This document shows positions 16,108-24,881 of a stretch of 64,000 bases of DNA, one piece after another. This stretch comes from DATKMK01 sp035541895 (GTDB lineage Bacteria; Desulfobacterota; Binatia; HRBIN30; JACQVA1). The notes beneath the pieces are model-generated. The model was not told where the DNA came from, did no database searches, and saw nothing but the letters and a program-made list of their open reading frames with translations. Position numbers and translations under genes: made by a program. The first letter of the stretch is position 1. Every line of letters starts with the position of its first letter. The stretch covers positions 56,307 to 120,306 of the forward strand of contig DATKMK010000120.1 of the NCBI GenBank assembly GCA_035541895.1. Reading direction: 5' to 3'.

Positions 16108-17217
16108 ATGCTGCGCATGGATCGCCAGGCGCTGCGTCGATCGATTGGCCGGACGCTGCTGGTGGGGATTCCCGCGCCCGAAATCGATGCACCGACGCGC
16201 GACATCCTCACCAGACTCGAGGTCGGCGGCGTGATTCTTTTTCGCCGCAACGTCGGCGAGGTCAAGCCGCTCGCAGCGCTCACCGCCGAGCTGCGCGGTT
16301 TGCCCTCGCAGCCGTTGGTGGCGATCGACCACGAAGGCGGCCGGGTGCTCCGTGTTGGCGCGCCGTTCACGACCTTTCCAGCGATGGCCACTGTGGGCGC
16401 GACCGGCGACGCGGAGATCGCTGAACAAGTCGGCTACGCGATGGGCCGCGAGTTGGCCGCGGTGGGCATCGATCTCAACTTCGCGCCGGTGTTGGACGTA
16501 CACTCCAATCCCGCCAATCCGGTGATCGGCGACCGCGCCTTCAGCGATGCCCCGAGCGTGGTCGCGACAATGGGAGTCGCATTCATGCGCGGGCTCCAAG
16601 CCGGCGGCGTGCTCGCGTGCGGCAAACACTTTCCCGGTCACGGCGATACCGAGGTCGACTCGCATCTCGCGTTGCCGACCGTGCGCCGCGATCGCAGCGA
16701 ACTCGATCGCGTCGAGCTGCCGCCGTTTTGCGCAGCAATTGCGGCCGGCATTCCCCTGATCATGACCGCCCACGTCTGCTATCCCGCGCTCGATCCGCAG
16801 CGGCCGGCGACGCTGTCGCCGCCGATCTTGCGCGCGCTGCTACGCGAGCAGCTCGACTTTCGCGGCGTCGTCGTCAGCGATGATTTGGAGATGCGCGCGA
16901 TCAGCGGTCATCACGACATCGGCGTCGCAGCCGTCGCAACCATCGCCGCGGGTGTGGACCTGCTGAGCATCTGCGCCGATCTCCGCAACGCCGAGCGCGC
17001 GGCTGAGGCAATCGAACGAGCCGTTATCGACAAGCAACTGGATCTCGCCGTCCTCGAAGCGGCGGCCGATCGCCTGCGCGCCCTCAAGCGCCCGGTTGCG
17101 CGCGATCGCCTCACGCCGGCGGATTTGCCGGTCGCCGCGCACGCAGCACTCAATCAACGACTGCGCGACGCTCCTCCCGCTTTGAAAAAAGGTGGATCGA
17201 GGGGGATTTCCGGATGA
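16108..17217 (+). CDS. nagZ: Beta-N-acetylhexosaminidase (GH3), peptidoglycan recycling
   Basis: The 369-residue enzyme has the NagZ signature KHFPGHGDTEVDSH containing the catalytic His, and an upstream FAPVLDVHSNPANPVIGDRAFS. The nucleophile Asp lies in VVSDDLEM. It removes GlcNAc from anhydro-muropeptides in the cytoplasm. ATG 16108 or 16117 may be the start, and neither has a clear ribosome-binding site. The last ~12 residues (KKGGSRGISG) are encoded by an intergenic-type palindromic repeat, so the natural C-terminus was probably rewritten by that element. Confidence 0.9.
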   Translation: MLRMDRQALRRSIGRTLLVGIPAPEIDAPTRDILTRLEVGGVILFRRNVGEVKPLAALTAELRGLPSQPLVAIDHEGGRVLRVGAPFTTFPAMATVGATGDAEIAEQVGYAMGRELAAVGIDLNFAPVLDVHSNPANPVIGDRAFSDAPSVVATMGVAFMRGLQAGGVLACGKHFPGHGDTEVDSHLALPTVRRDRSELDRVELPPFCAAIAAGIPLIMTAHVCYPALDPQRPATLSPPILRALLREQLDFRGVVVSDDLEMRAISGHHDIGVAAVATIAAGVDLLSICADLRNAERAAEAIERAVIDKQLDLAVLEAAADRLRALKRPVARDRLTPADLPVAAHAALNQRLRDAPPALKKGGSRGISG

Positions 17218-17255
17218 TCCAAAACCAAATCCCTCCTGACCTCCCTTTAGGGAGG
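17188..17255. repeat. Palindromic intergenic repeat overlapping the 3' end of nagZ
   Basis: The arms 17188-17209 and 17227-17248 are imperfect inverted copies (16 of 22 positions). They are followed by a perfect small hairpin, CCTCCC / GGGAGG (17240-17255, TTTA loop), that could end nagZ transcription. Confidence 0.55.
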
Positions 17256-17347
17256 CACCCGAGGCCGAGACGACAATCGGATGCACGATCAAGTGGGTGG
17301 CTCGAACTGGTTCACGTCGCCCACAAAAAGAAGGGGCGTCTTCTGTC

Positions 17348-17407
17348 GCCGCAAGCTTTAGCCTGCGTCCGCATCGCATGCAGCGGACGCACGCTGAAGG
17401 GTGCGGC
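17348..17407. repeat. Dispersed palindromic repeat, copy 1
   Basis: The arms 17348-17372 and 17383-17407 form an imperfect ~25-bp hairpin containing a GCAAGCTTTAGCCTGCG core. A related core occurs at 20058-20077. The rest of the 253-nt gap between nagZ and mtnA shows no gene. Confidence 0.55.
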
Positions 17408-17470
17408 TACAGCGGCCATTGCAAAAAGCGACAATCGCTTGGAAGGGAGCGTCAAGGTTGGGGCGACAGA

Positions 17471-18544
17471 TTAGAGCGCGGTCGCCTTGCGGCTGACCGC
17501 ACGCGCCTCGCCCCGCAGCAGCTTCGCCAGCGAGCGCGCGTACGGCGGGCGCGCGACGCCGCGTTCGGTGATGATCGCGGTCACCAATTGGTGCGGCGTA
17601 ACGTCAAAGGCTGGATTGCTGACTCGCACGCCGGTCGGCGCGATCTGACGGTCGCCGATGTGAGTGACCTCACGCGCCGCTCGTTCTTCGATGGGAATAT
17701 CGGCGCCGCGCTTGCACGACAAGTCGATCGACGAGGTCGGTGCAGCGACATAAAAGGGCACGCGATGCCGCGCCGCCAGCACCGCCAGCGTGTACGTGCC
17801 GATCTTGTTCGCCACGTCGCCGTTGGCCGCCGTGCGATCGGTGCCGACAATCACGCAGGTGATATCGCGCTGCATGAAATGTCCCGCCATATTGTCGGTG
17901 ATGAGGGTCACCGGAATGCGGTCCTTCTTCAGTTCCCACGCCGTCAGTCGCGCGCCCTGCAAGAACGGCCGTGTTTCCGTTGCCAACACGTTGACCTGAC
18001 GACCCGACTCGACCGCGGCGCGCACAACACCCAGCGCGGTCCCGTAGCCGGCCGTAGCCAATGCCCCCGCGTTGCAGTGGGTGAGAATCGTCACCGTGTT
18101 GGGGAGCAACTCCGCGCCGTACGCGCCGAGTGCGCGATTCGCGGCGATGTCCTCGCGATAGATCGCGAGCGCCTCCTGCCGTAACAGCTCGCGCACAATC
18201 TCGGGTTCGCGGCCGGCGGCGCCAGCAAAGGCGCGCCGCATCCGCTCGATCGCCCAGAACAGATTGACGGCCGTCGGCCGAGTGGCCGCAAAGGTACGGC
18301 ATACGCGATCGAATGCACGATTCACATCGCTCGCACGCGCTTGCTTGGCGCCCAACGCAATGCCGAACGCCGCCGTGACGCCGATGGCGGGCGCACCGCG
18401 CACGACCATATCCTTGATGGCCGCGGCGACGTCGCGGTAGTCGCGGTAGACGCGGTACACTTCGCGCATCGGCAGCAGGCGCTGATCGATCATCACCACC
18501 GTGCCGTTGCGCCACTCGACGGTTCGGATCACACTGCCCTTCAT
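17471..18544 (-). CDS. mtnA: S-methyl-5-thioribose-1-phosphate isomerase
   Basis: The 357-residue enzyme of the methionine salvage pathway isomerises methylthioribose-1-phosphate to methylthioribulose-1-phosphate. VVRGAPAIGVTAAFG is present, as is the catalytic cysteine in HCNAGALATAGYGTALGV. GTDRTAANGDVANKIGTY contains the catalytic Asp. An AAGGAAA ribosome-binding site precedes the ATG. No other mtn gene is nearby. The related eIF-2B-like paralogues differ at these motifs, so the assignment is firm. Confidence 0.93.
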   Translation of the reverse strand: MKGSVIRTVEWRNGTVVMIDQRLLPMREVYRVYRDYRDVAAAIKDMVVRGAPAIGVTAAFGIALGAKQARASDVNRAFDRVCRTFAATRPTAVNLFWAIERMRRAFAGAAGREPEIVRELLRQEALAIYREDIAANRALGAYGAELLPNTVTILTHCNAGALATAGYGTALGVVRAAVESGRQVNVLATETRPFLQGARLTAWELKKDRIPVTLITDNMAGHFMQRDITCVIVGTDRTAANGDVANKIGTYTLAVLAARHRVPFYVAAPTSSIDLSCKRGADIPIEERAAREVTHIGDRQIAPTGVRVSNPAFDVTPHQLVTAIITERGVARPPYARSLAKLLRGEARAVSRKATAL

Positions 18545-18638
18545 GTTTCCTTCTCATTAACTGCCAGCGCGCGGGTCGGCAAGATGGATTCGTGCATCGC
18601 ACCATGCGCCGACACGCCCTTGGGGTGTTGGTGCTGTC

Positions 18639-18667
18639 TTGACAAACTGCGTCATTCGCCTCTATGG
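18639..18667 (+). promoter_or_regulatory. Putative promoter of the patatin-like gene
   Basis: A perfect TTGACA (18639-18644) is followed after 16-17 nt by a poor -10 (TCTATG or CTATGG), 26 nt before the ATG at 18693. Confidence 0.35.
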
Positions 18668-18692
18668 TTCAAACGGTTGATTGAGGTCGGGC

Positions 18693-20042
18693 ATGGGCAT
18701 CACCATCGTTCAGAAGAGTGAGCTCGGAGTCCGGAAGCACGATCCGAAGATCGCGCTGGTGTTGGCGGGCGGAGCAGTCACCGGCGGGGCGTTCAAGCTG
18801 GGCGGCCTCAAGGCCCTCGACGATTTTCTCGTCAATCGCAAGGTTAACGAATTTGAAACCTACATTGGCTTGAGTGCCGGCGCGGTGCTGGCCGCGCCAC
18901 TCGCGGCCGGCGTGAGCCCAGCGGAAATGCTGAAGAGCCTCGAAGGTAAATCCGAAGAGTTCTCGCAATTCCAGCCGCTCGATTTCTACAATCCGAACTT
19001 CGCGGAGTTCGTCTCTCGGCCGCTCCAATTCGCCTTCGACCTCGCCGCCTATGCGCCTCGAGTCTTGCTCGATCTGACCCGCCACGCCCCGACGCTGCTC
19101 GGGAAATTGCGTGCGGCGCTCTCGGACTATCTGCGGAAGCCCTCGCTCGGCGGCTTGCAGGTCCTGCTTGAACCGATCGCCGAGACGATCGACAAACGAC
19201 GGCGGGTTCCGTTCGTCCTCGACTATCTCCCCTCGGGATTCTTCGACAATGCGAGCATCGAGCGGTATCTGCGCCGCAACTTCGAGCACGGCGGCATCAG
19301 CAACGACTTTCGGACGTTGTACCAACACACCAAACGCGAGCTGTACATCGGCGCGATGAACCTCGACACCGCCGAACGGGTGGTGTTCGGGCACGACGAA
19401 GACGCGTCGGTCACGGTCTCCGAAGCCGTGCAAGCGTCGACGGCCTTGCCCGGCTTCTACAAACCGGCGCATCTGCACGGCGTCGACTACGTCGACGGCG
19501 GCGTGCGCCGCACCGCGAACATCGATGTGGCCATCGAGCACGGCGCCGATCTGGTGATCTGCTACAACCCGTTCCGGCCGTTCTCCAACCGCGTCCGTCG
19601 CAAATACGTCAAAGAACTCGGCAAGGTGGTCGTCGAAGGACGGCCGCTGGTCGACACCGGCCTCCTCACCGTCATCAACCAAGTATTCCGCACGCTGCTG
19701 CACTCGCGCCTGCAGTACGGTCTCCGCCAATACCAAGACGATCCGCATTTCACCGGCGACATCATCGTCATCGAGCCGAAAGAAACCGACCTCCACTTCT
19801 TCCAAATGAGCGCGCTGGCGTACTGGCAGCGCATCGTCGCGGCGCAACACGGCTACATTTCGGTCACCGAGTCGATCGAGCAGAACTACGACCTGATCAA
19901 GCCGATCCTCGAACGCTACGGCATCGCCATCACGCGCAAAGCAGTGCGCGCCAGCGTCGACAAGCTTCGCGCCGAGAACGAGGAAGAGGTCTCCGAAGTG
20001 CTGACTCGCGACGTGCCGCGACGCAATTTGAGCGTCGCGTAA
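18693..20042 (+). CDS. Patatin-like phospholipase
   Basis: The 449-residue protein has the patatin oxyanion loop GGAVTGGAFKLGGL near residue 25. The nucleophile box GLSAG and the second catalytic element VDGG (YVDGGVRRT) are present, together giving the Ser-Asp dyad. It probably hydrolyses membrane phospholipids or acyl glycerides. The C-terminal ~150 residues are a family-specific extension. The ATG at 18693 follows TTGAGG, a usable ribosome-binding site. It is monocistronic, with a hairpin following. Confidence 0.85.
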   Translation: MGITIVQKSELGVRKHDPKIALVLAGGAVTGGAFKLGGLKALDDFLVNRKVNEFETYIGLSAGAVLAAPLAAGVSPAEMLKSLEGKSEEFSQFQPLDFYNPNFAEFVSRPLQFAFDLAAYAPRVLLDLTRHAPTLLGKLRAALSDYLRKPSLGGLQVLLEPIAETIDKRRRVPFVLDYLPSGFFDNASIERYLRRNFEHGGISNDFRTLYQHTKRELYIGAMNLDTAERVVFGHDEDASVTVSEAVQASTALPGFYKPAHLHGVDYVDGGVRRTANIDVAIEHGADLVICYNPFRPFSNRVRRKYVKELGKVVVEGRPLVDTGLLTVINQVFRTLLHSRLQYGLRQYQDDPHFTGDIIVIEPKETDLHFFQMSALAYWQRIVAAQHGYISVTESIEQNYDLIKPILERYGIAITRKAVRASVDKLRAENEEEVSEVLTRDVPRRNLSVA

Positions 20043-20057
20043 CGTTCCCTCTCTGTG

Positions 20058-20077
20058 GCCGCAGGCTTCAGCCTGCG
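20058..20077. repeat. Dispersed palindromic repeat, copy 2
   Basis: GCCGCAGGCTTCAGCCTGCG contains a perfect 7-bp inverted repeat with a 2-nt loop, and its core matches the element at 17348-17372. It lies just after the patatin gene. Confidence 0.55.
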
Positions 20078-20098
20078 CTGCGCCCCGTCGTGCTCGTG

Positions 20099-20132
20099 CG
20101 ACCCCAACTTACCCCCTACCCTTTTGGGGTCG
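20099..20132 (+). terminator. Hairpin between the patatin and alcohol dehydrogenase genes
   Basis: A 9-bp perfect stem (20099-20107 with 20124-20132) with a 16-nt loop. It has no U-tract, so the terminator role is tentative. Confidence 0.45.
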
Positions 20133-20181
20133 AATCGCGCTAAGGAGTGTCCACAACCAATTCCCTTGTCGGAGGATATGA

Positions 20182-21258
20182 ATGAAATCTGCTGTCTACG
20201 TCGGAGATCCGAAGAGTCTCGCCATCGAACAACTCAAGCCGAATCCGCCGGGTCCGCGCGACGTCGTGGTCGCGATCGGCGCGAGCGGCGTATGCCACTC
20301 TGACCTGTCGATCATGCGCGGCTACGTGCCGGTACCGCCGGGCATGGTGCTGGGTCACGAAGGCGCCGGACGCGTCGTCGAAGTCGGCGCAGAGGTCGCG
20401 CGGGTAAAGAAAGGTGATCGCGTGGTCGCCTCGTTCGTGCCCGCCTGCGGTGCCTGTTGGCACTGCTTGCGCGATCAATCCGAGCTGTGCGAGCGCGAGA
20501 ACGAGATCTCGATGCAAATGCGCGGCACGCGTCCCGATGGCAGCATGTACTTCTGCATGACCGGCCTCGGAACGTTCTCAGATGTGATGACGGTCGACGA
20601 GTCGTCGGTGGTGAAGGTCGAAACCGACCTGCCCGATGCGCAACTCGCGTTGATCGGTTGCGGCGTCACCACGGGCGTCGGCGCGGCGCTCAACACCGCG
20701 AAAGTGAAGCCGGGCGCCAGTGTCGCCATCCTCGGCTGCGGCGGCGTCGGCCAAGCGGTGATTCAAGGCGCGCGGATCGCCGGGGCCGGACGGATCATCG
20801 CCATCGATCCGCAAGAGCTGAAGCGCAAGACCGCCACCAAGCTCGGCGCGACCGACGTCGTCGACCCGTCGAAAGGCGATCCGGTCGAACAGGTGAAGGC
20901 GCTCACCGGCGGTCGCGGTGCCGATTATGCGTTTGAGGTTATCGGTTTGCCCGAGACCATTCTCACCACCTACAACCTCGCCCGGCGCGGCGGCGAGGTG
21001 ATCATCGTCGGCATGGCACGTTTCGACGCGCAATTCACCCTGCCGGCGTTCGGCATCTTCTTCGAGCAGAAGACGGTGAAAGGCTGCAAGTACGGCTCGG
21101 CGCAAGTGCGTCGCGACTTCCCGCGCTTCGTCGAGCTGATCGAAACCCATCGCCTCGACATCTCGTCGATGGTGTCGAAGACCATCAAGCTCGAAGGCGT
21201 CAACGACGCGTTCCGCGCGATGGAAGCCGGCGAAGTGATCCGCAGCGTCATCGCCTAG
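20182..21258 (+). CDS. Zinc-dependent alcohol dehydrogenase (class III-like MDR)
   Basis: The 358-residue enzyme has catalytic zinc ligands Cys38 (GVCHSD) and His59 (GHEGAG), and structural zinc cysteines 89, 92, 95 and 103. The Rossmann motif GCGGVGQAV lies near residue 190. It oxidises alcohols with NAD; the resemblance is to the S-hydroxymethylglutathione/mycothiol dehydrogenase branch. GGAGG precedes the ATG. It ends at a strong terminator before the GMC gene, so the two are separate units. Confidence 0.9.
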   Translation: MKSAVYVGDPKSLAIEQLKPNPPGPRDVVVAIGASGVCHSDLSIMRGYVPVPPGMVLGHEGAGRVVEVGAEVARVKKGDRVVASFVPACGACWHCLRDQSELCERENEISMQMRGTRPDGSMYFCMTGLGTFSDVMTVDESSVVKVETDLPDAQLALIGCGVTTGVGAALNTAKVKPGASVAILGCGGVGQAVIQGARIAGAGRIIAIDPQELKRKTATKLGATDVVDPSKGDPVEQVKALTGGRGADYAFEVIGLPETILTTYNLARRGGEVIIVGMARFDAQFTLPAFGIFFEQKTVKGCKYGSAQVRRDFPRFVELIETHRLDISSMVSKTIKLEGVNDAFRAMEAGEVIRSVIA

Positions 21259-21272
21259 CAGTCTGTTCTTGT

Positions 21273-21297
21273 GGGGACCCGCGACTGGCGGGTCCCC
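21273..21297 (+). terminator. Terminator of the alcohol dehydrogenase gene
   Basis: A perfect 10-bp GC-rich stem (21273-21282 with 21288-21297) with loop GACTG, 14 nt after the stop. The downstream U-tract is weak. Confidence 0.65.
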
Positions 21298-21397
21298 GTG
21301 TCTCCGATTGAAACGAGTCATCCGATTCCGCAATGGATCGCCGTCGCTTGATGCCCGACCGGATCACGGCCGACTCCGATGGCGTGGAGACTGTGAA

Positions 21398-23002
21398 ATG
21401 CCCGACGCGCCCGTTGACGTGTTGATCGTCGGTTCCGGAGCATCTGGAGCCGCGTTTGCCTGGAGCTTGGCGGAGACGCGCATGAACATCCTTTGCCTCG
21501 AACAAGGCGACTGGATGGATCCGGCGAAGTATCCAGGCATGGGCGACGACTGGGAGGCGCGGCAGCTCGGCGACTTCGCCCTCAGCCCCAACGCTCGCGG
21601 GCGCCGCGAGGACTATCCGGTCAACGACAGCAACTCGCCGGTGCAAGCGTCGATGTTCAACGCGGTCGGCGGCAGCACCATCCTCTACGCTGCGCACTTT
21701 CCACGCTTTCATCCCGGCGACTTCAAGGTGAAGACCTTGGACGGTGTCGCCGACGATTGGCCGATCGACTACCAACGTCTCGCATCGTTCTACGATGTCA
21801 ACGCCCGCATGATGGGCGTCTCAGGACTCGCCGGCGATCCGGCCTATCCACCGAAGGAGTTGCCGCTGCCACCGGTCGCGCTCGGCAAGCTGGGTACCAC
21901 GCTGGTCAAAGGCTTCAATCGCCTCGGTTGGCATTGGTGGCCGTCCGATAGCGCGATCACGACTCAGGAATACGAAGGCCGTGCACCCTGCATCAACGCC
22001 GGCACATGTCTCTCCGGCTGCGCGCAAGGAGCGAAAGGCAGCACGGACATCACCTATTGGCCGGCGGCGCTGCGAGTGGGAGTGACACTCAAGACACGTT
22101 GTCGCGTGCGCGAGATCACGGTTGCCGAGACGGGCATGGTGGACGGGGTCATTTACTACGATGCCGACGGCGTGGAGCATCGACAGAAAGCGCACGTCGT
22201 AGTCTCGGCGTGCAACGGCATCGGCACGCCGCGGCTGCTGCTGAACTCCCGCTCTAAGCAATTTCCCGACGGGCTCGCGAATCGCAGCGGTCTGGTCGGC
22301 AAGAACCTGATGTTTCATCCTTACGCGATGGTAACGGGATTCTTCGACGAACCGCTCGAAGGCTACAAGGGTCCCACCGGCTGCTGCATCATGAGCCACC
22401 AATTCTACGAAACCGATCGCGCGCGCGGCTTCGCGCGCGGCTACTCGTTCGAGATCACCCGGGGATTCGGACCGGTGTCGACCGCCGTGTGGGGCCTGTC
22501 CATGGGACGTTTGTCATGGGGAGCCGACCACCATCGCGCCTACGCCGACCTCTTCGATCGGACCGCCGGAATGGTTGCGATCTGCGAAGACCTTCCCGAA
22601 GAGTGCAATCGCGTGACCCTCGATCCCGATCTCAAAGACTCCGACGGCATTCCCGCGCCCAAGATCACCTATCGGTTGAGCGAGAACAGTCAGCGGATGC
22701 TCGAGCACAGCGTCGCCAGAGCGAAAGAGGTTCTCGAAGCCGCGGGCGCAAGGGACACGTTCGCCATGGCCCCCTTTCCGTTCGCCGGTTGGCACCTGAT
22801 GGGGACCGCACGCATGGGGACGGACCCCGAACGTTCGGTGGTCAACGAGTGGGGTCGTTGTCACGACGTGCGCAATCTCTTCATCATCGACGGCAGTATC
22901 TTCGTGACCGCGGCGGCCGTGAATCCGACCAACACGATTCAAGCACTCGCACTCTACATTGCCGACATGGTCAAGAAGAACCTCGCGAACCTCTTCGATT
23001 GA
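21398..23002 (+). CDS. GMC-family FAD-dependent oxidoreductase
   Basis: The 534-residue protein begins with the FAD-binding LIVGSGASGAAFAWSLAE. NAVGGSTILYAAHFPRF follows, then a Cys-rich NAGTCLSGCAQGAKGS loop typical of gluconate-dehydrogenase/cholesterol-oxidase-like GMC enzymes. The C-terminal active-site region is GWHLMGTARMGTDP, and NPTNTIQALAL closes the FAD fold. It oxidises an alcohol on a sugar or sterol-like substrate. GGAGA precedes the ATG at 21398. It is followed 41 nt later by a gluconate 2-dehydrogenase subunit-3-like gene, so the two form a complex (inference). Confidence 0.88.
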   Translation: MPDAPVDVLIVGSGASGAAFAWSLAETRMNILCLEQGDWMDPAKYPGMGDDWEARQLGDFALSPNARGRREDYPVNDSNSPVQASMFNAVGGSTILYAAHFPRFHPGDFKVKTLDGVADDWPIDYQRLASFYDVNARMMGVSGLAGDPAYPPKELPLPPVALGKLGTTLVKGFNRLGWHWWPSDSAITTQEYEGRAPCINAGTCLSGCAQGAKGSTDITYWPAALRVGVTLKTRCRVREITVAETGMVDGVIYYDADGVEHRQKAHVVVSACNGIGTPRLLLNSRSKQFPDGLANRSGLVGKNLMFHPYAMVTGFFDEPLEGYKGPTGCCIMSHQFYETDRARGFARGYSFEITRGFGPVSTAVWGLSMGRLSWGADHHRAYADLFDRTAGMVAICEDLPEECNRVTLDPDLKDSDGIPAPKITYRLSENSQRMLEHSVARAKEVLEAAGARDTFAMAPFPFAGWHLMGTARMGTDPERSVVNEWGRCHDVRNLFIIDGSIFVTAAAVNPTNTIQALALYIADMVKKNLANLFD

Positions 23003-23043
23003 TAGGTGGGCGGCTCGACGACGTCGAATAAGGAGCCACGCGC

Positions 23044-23505
23044 ATGCGCAATGAACCCGGCCGCATCGACCTCACCGCCGAGGGTGAACGCACGCTCGCC
23101 AGCGTACTCGATGAGATCATCCCACCCAGCAGCGACGGACGACTTCCCGGCGCCGGCGCGATCGACCTCGTCGGCTACATCAAGGCCGCGATGCCGAGGT
23201 TGCCGGAACTGTGGTCGATGATCGTGCATGGCATCGCGGAACTCGACGGCGTCGCCGAGATTCGCCATGGGCGGCGGTTCGCGGACTTATCGGGAGATCA
23301 GAAAGTCACACTGCTGAACGAGCAAGCCTTTGTGCTGCCGCTCAGTCTGCACGCCTTCGTCGGCTACTATCAACATCCCCGCGTCGTTGCCGCGCTGGGC
23401 CATGAACCGCGTCCACCGCATCCCGCGGGATACACCATGGAGTCGAACGACCTCGCGCTGTTGGACACCGTCCGTCGGCGACCCAAGTTGTACCGGGAGT
23501 GCTGA
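23044..23505 (+). CDS. Gluconate 2-dehydrogenase subunit 3-like protein
   Basis: The 153-residue protein has the family start LASVLDEIIPPSSDGRLPGA and a central helix-rich domain ending in a GY..HP motif (GYYQHPRVVAALG). These are the small subunits that accompany GMC dehydrogenases. The usual Tat signal peptide is absent, suggesting that this complex stays in the cytoplasm or is exported with its partner. AAGGAG precedes the ATG. Confidence 0.8.
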   Translation: MRNEPGRIDLTAEGERTLASVLDEIIPPSSDGRLPGAGAIDLVGYIKAAMPRLPELWSMIVHGIAELDGVAEIRHGRRFADLSGDQKVTLLNEQAFVLPLSLHAFVGYYQHPRVVAALGHEPRPPHPAGYTMESNDLALLDTVRRRPKLYREC

Positions 23506-23741
23506 ATCGGTTGCGGGTTCAAGCCAGCGTACAACAATGTGGTTCCTTACGATCGTCGTCTAGTTGACAGATGTCATGTCTGGCTTTCCAAGGCGCGCTT
23601 CGGTCTGCGCGCTTTCCCAATCGAGAGAACCGGCATCTGCAACTCTTCCCAAAGCTGCAATGGCGCTTCGCCGTTCGCTGCGAAGTTTGATCAGCCGGCT
23701 GACCCGGTCGCGCCGCACGAATTTCGCTGTAGCAAGACATC

Positions 23742-24212
23742 ATGGCGTCGCCCGGTGCGACCAATTTGGGCTCGGCCGCAAGCTACCGACTGCGGTTCAG
23801 CGCCCTCGCCCGGCTGCTCATCGTCGCGACGGTCGGATGTGCGCCGACCGCACCGGTCGTGCAAGTCATCGAGGAACCGCCGCACTGGGACAAGCCGCGC
23901 GTTTACCTGACCGCCGCGCGCCAGAGGGACGAGGTCGCTCGCGGGTTGCGCGCAGCGGGTTTTCAACTGGTCGACGAGATCGACGACCGTTCATACTTTC
24001 TGCGCGTCACCATCGGCTCGACGCAAAGTTCACGACCGTGCGGGACTCTCAACAATGTCCGCTACGAACTGCGGGTGCAGGGGCGTACGATTGTCACAGC
24101 CGAGGCGAAGGGTTGGACGGGCACCTGCGAACCGAACGTCTTCGACGATGTCGGTCGCGAACTCTGGCGCCGCCTCGTCGAGAGCACAACATCGCAAGGA
24201 GAGATCCGATGA
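23742..24212 (+). CDS. Putative lipoprotein of unknown function
   Basis: The 156-residue protein has a hydrophobic stretch followed by a lipobox-like ATVGC (Cys33), after which a PTAPVV linker begins. The mature part has no recognised domain; a segment with RSYFLRVTIG suggests a small beta-rich fold with one possible disulphide pair (RPCG, TGTC). The stop overlaps the next gene as ATGA, so the two are coupled. The ribosome-binding site is poor, so the start may lie further in. Confidence 0.6.
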   Translation: MASPGATNLGSAASYRLRFSALARLLIVATVGCAPTAPVVQVIEEPPHWDKPRVYLTAARQRDEVARGLRAAGFQLVDEIDDRSYFLRVTIGSTQSSRPCGTLNNVRYELRVQGRTIVTAEAKGWTGTCEPNVFDDVGRELWRRLVESTTSQGEIR

Positions 24213-24838
24213 AAAACAAGAGTCGGCAACGACTTCGGCTGTGGGTGCTGGTCCCGCTGCTCGCCGCGTCGGGCTGCACCTATACGACCGTGGGCACGAA
24301 ACTCTCCCCGATTGCGCCGCCGCGGCCGGTTGTTCAACCTGCCATCGAGCACACCGTCGGCGACTTCTCGTTCACACTGGAAGGCGGCAAGATGGTCACG
24401 TCCAACTTCGTCGGGCATGTGCTGAACGACAGCATCATGAGCGCGTGGAAGGACCACGGCTACATTCGCGAGGCGCGCTACGTTGAGTCGAGCGCCTTCT
24501 CCGGTCAAGCCGACTACAACCTGACGCTCAGCGGATCGCAGTACGGAGAGTCGAGCATCGGCATGCAAATCCTGAGCGGCCTCACCTTGACGCTGCTGCC
24601 GTACTCGGTGACGCAACACTACGATCTTCACTACACGCTCCAGGATACCAAGAGCGGCAAGCAGTACAGTGCGAGCGTTCAAGAATCGAACGAGACCTAC
24701 GTGGAGTTGTTCCTCTTGTTCGCATTGCCCTTCGGACAGCGCGGCCAGGCTGAGACCGTGGCGCGCATGGGCGACCATTTGTACGACCAGCTCCGCCAGC
24801 AGGGCGCGTTCCAAGCCGCGCCGGCCGCTTCGCCGTGA
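24209..24838 (+). CDS. Putative lipoprotein of unknown function
   Basis: The 209-residue protein has a clear signal (KNKSRQRLRLWVLVPLLAAS) and lipobox Cys23. The mature part contains a repeated pattern of aromatic beta strands (DYNLTLSGSQYG, YDLHYTLQDTKSGKQYSA), suggesting a periplasmic beta-sandwich domain. No family was recognised. GCAAGGAGAG precedes the ATG, and the start overlaps the preceding lipoprotein gene by 4 nt. The two probably work at the outer membrane together. Confidence 0.7.
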   Translation: MKNKSRQRLRLWVLVPLLAASGCTYTTVGTKLSPIAPPRPVVQPAIEHTVGDFSFTLEGGKMVTSNFVGHVLNDSIMSAWKDHGYIREARYVESSAFSGQADYNLTLSGSQYGESSIGMQILSGLTLTLLPYSVTQHYDLHYTLQDTKSGKQYSASVQESNETYVELFLLFALPFGQRGQAETVARMGDHLYDQLRQQGAFQAAPAASP

Positions 24839-24881
24839 TTGCGGGTGGCCGGAGAGACGGCAAGACCACCCGGCACCACTG

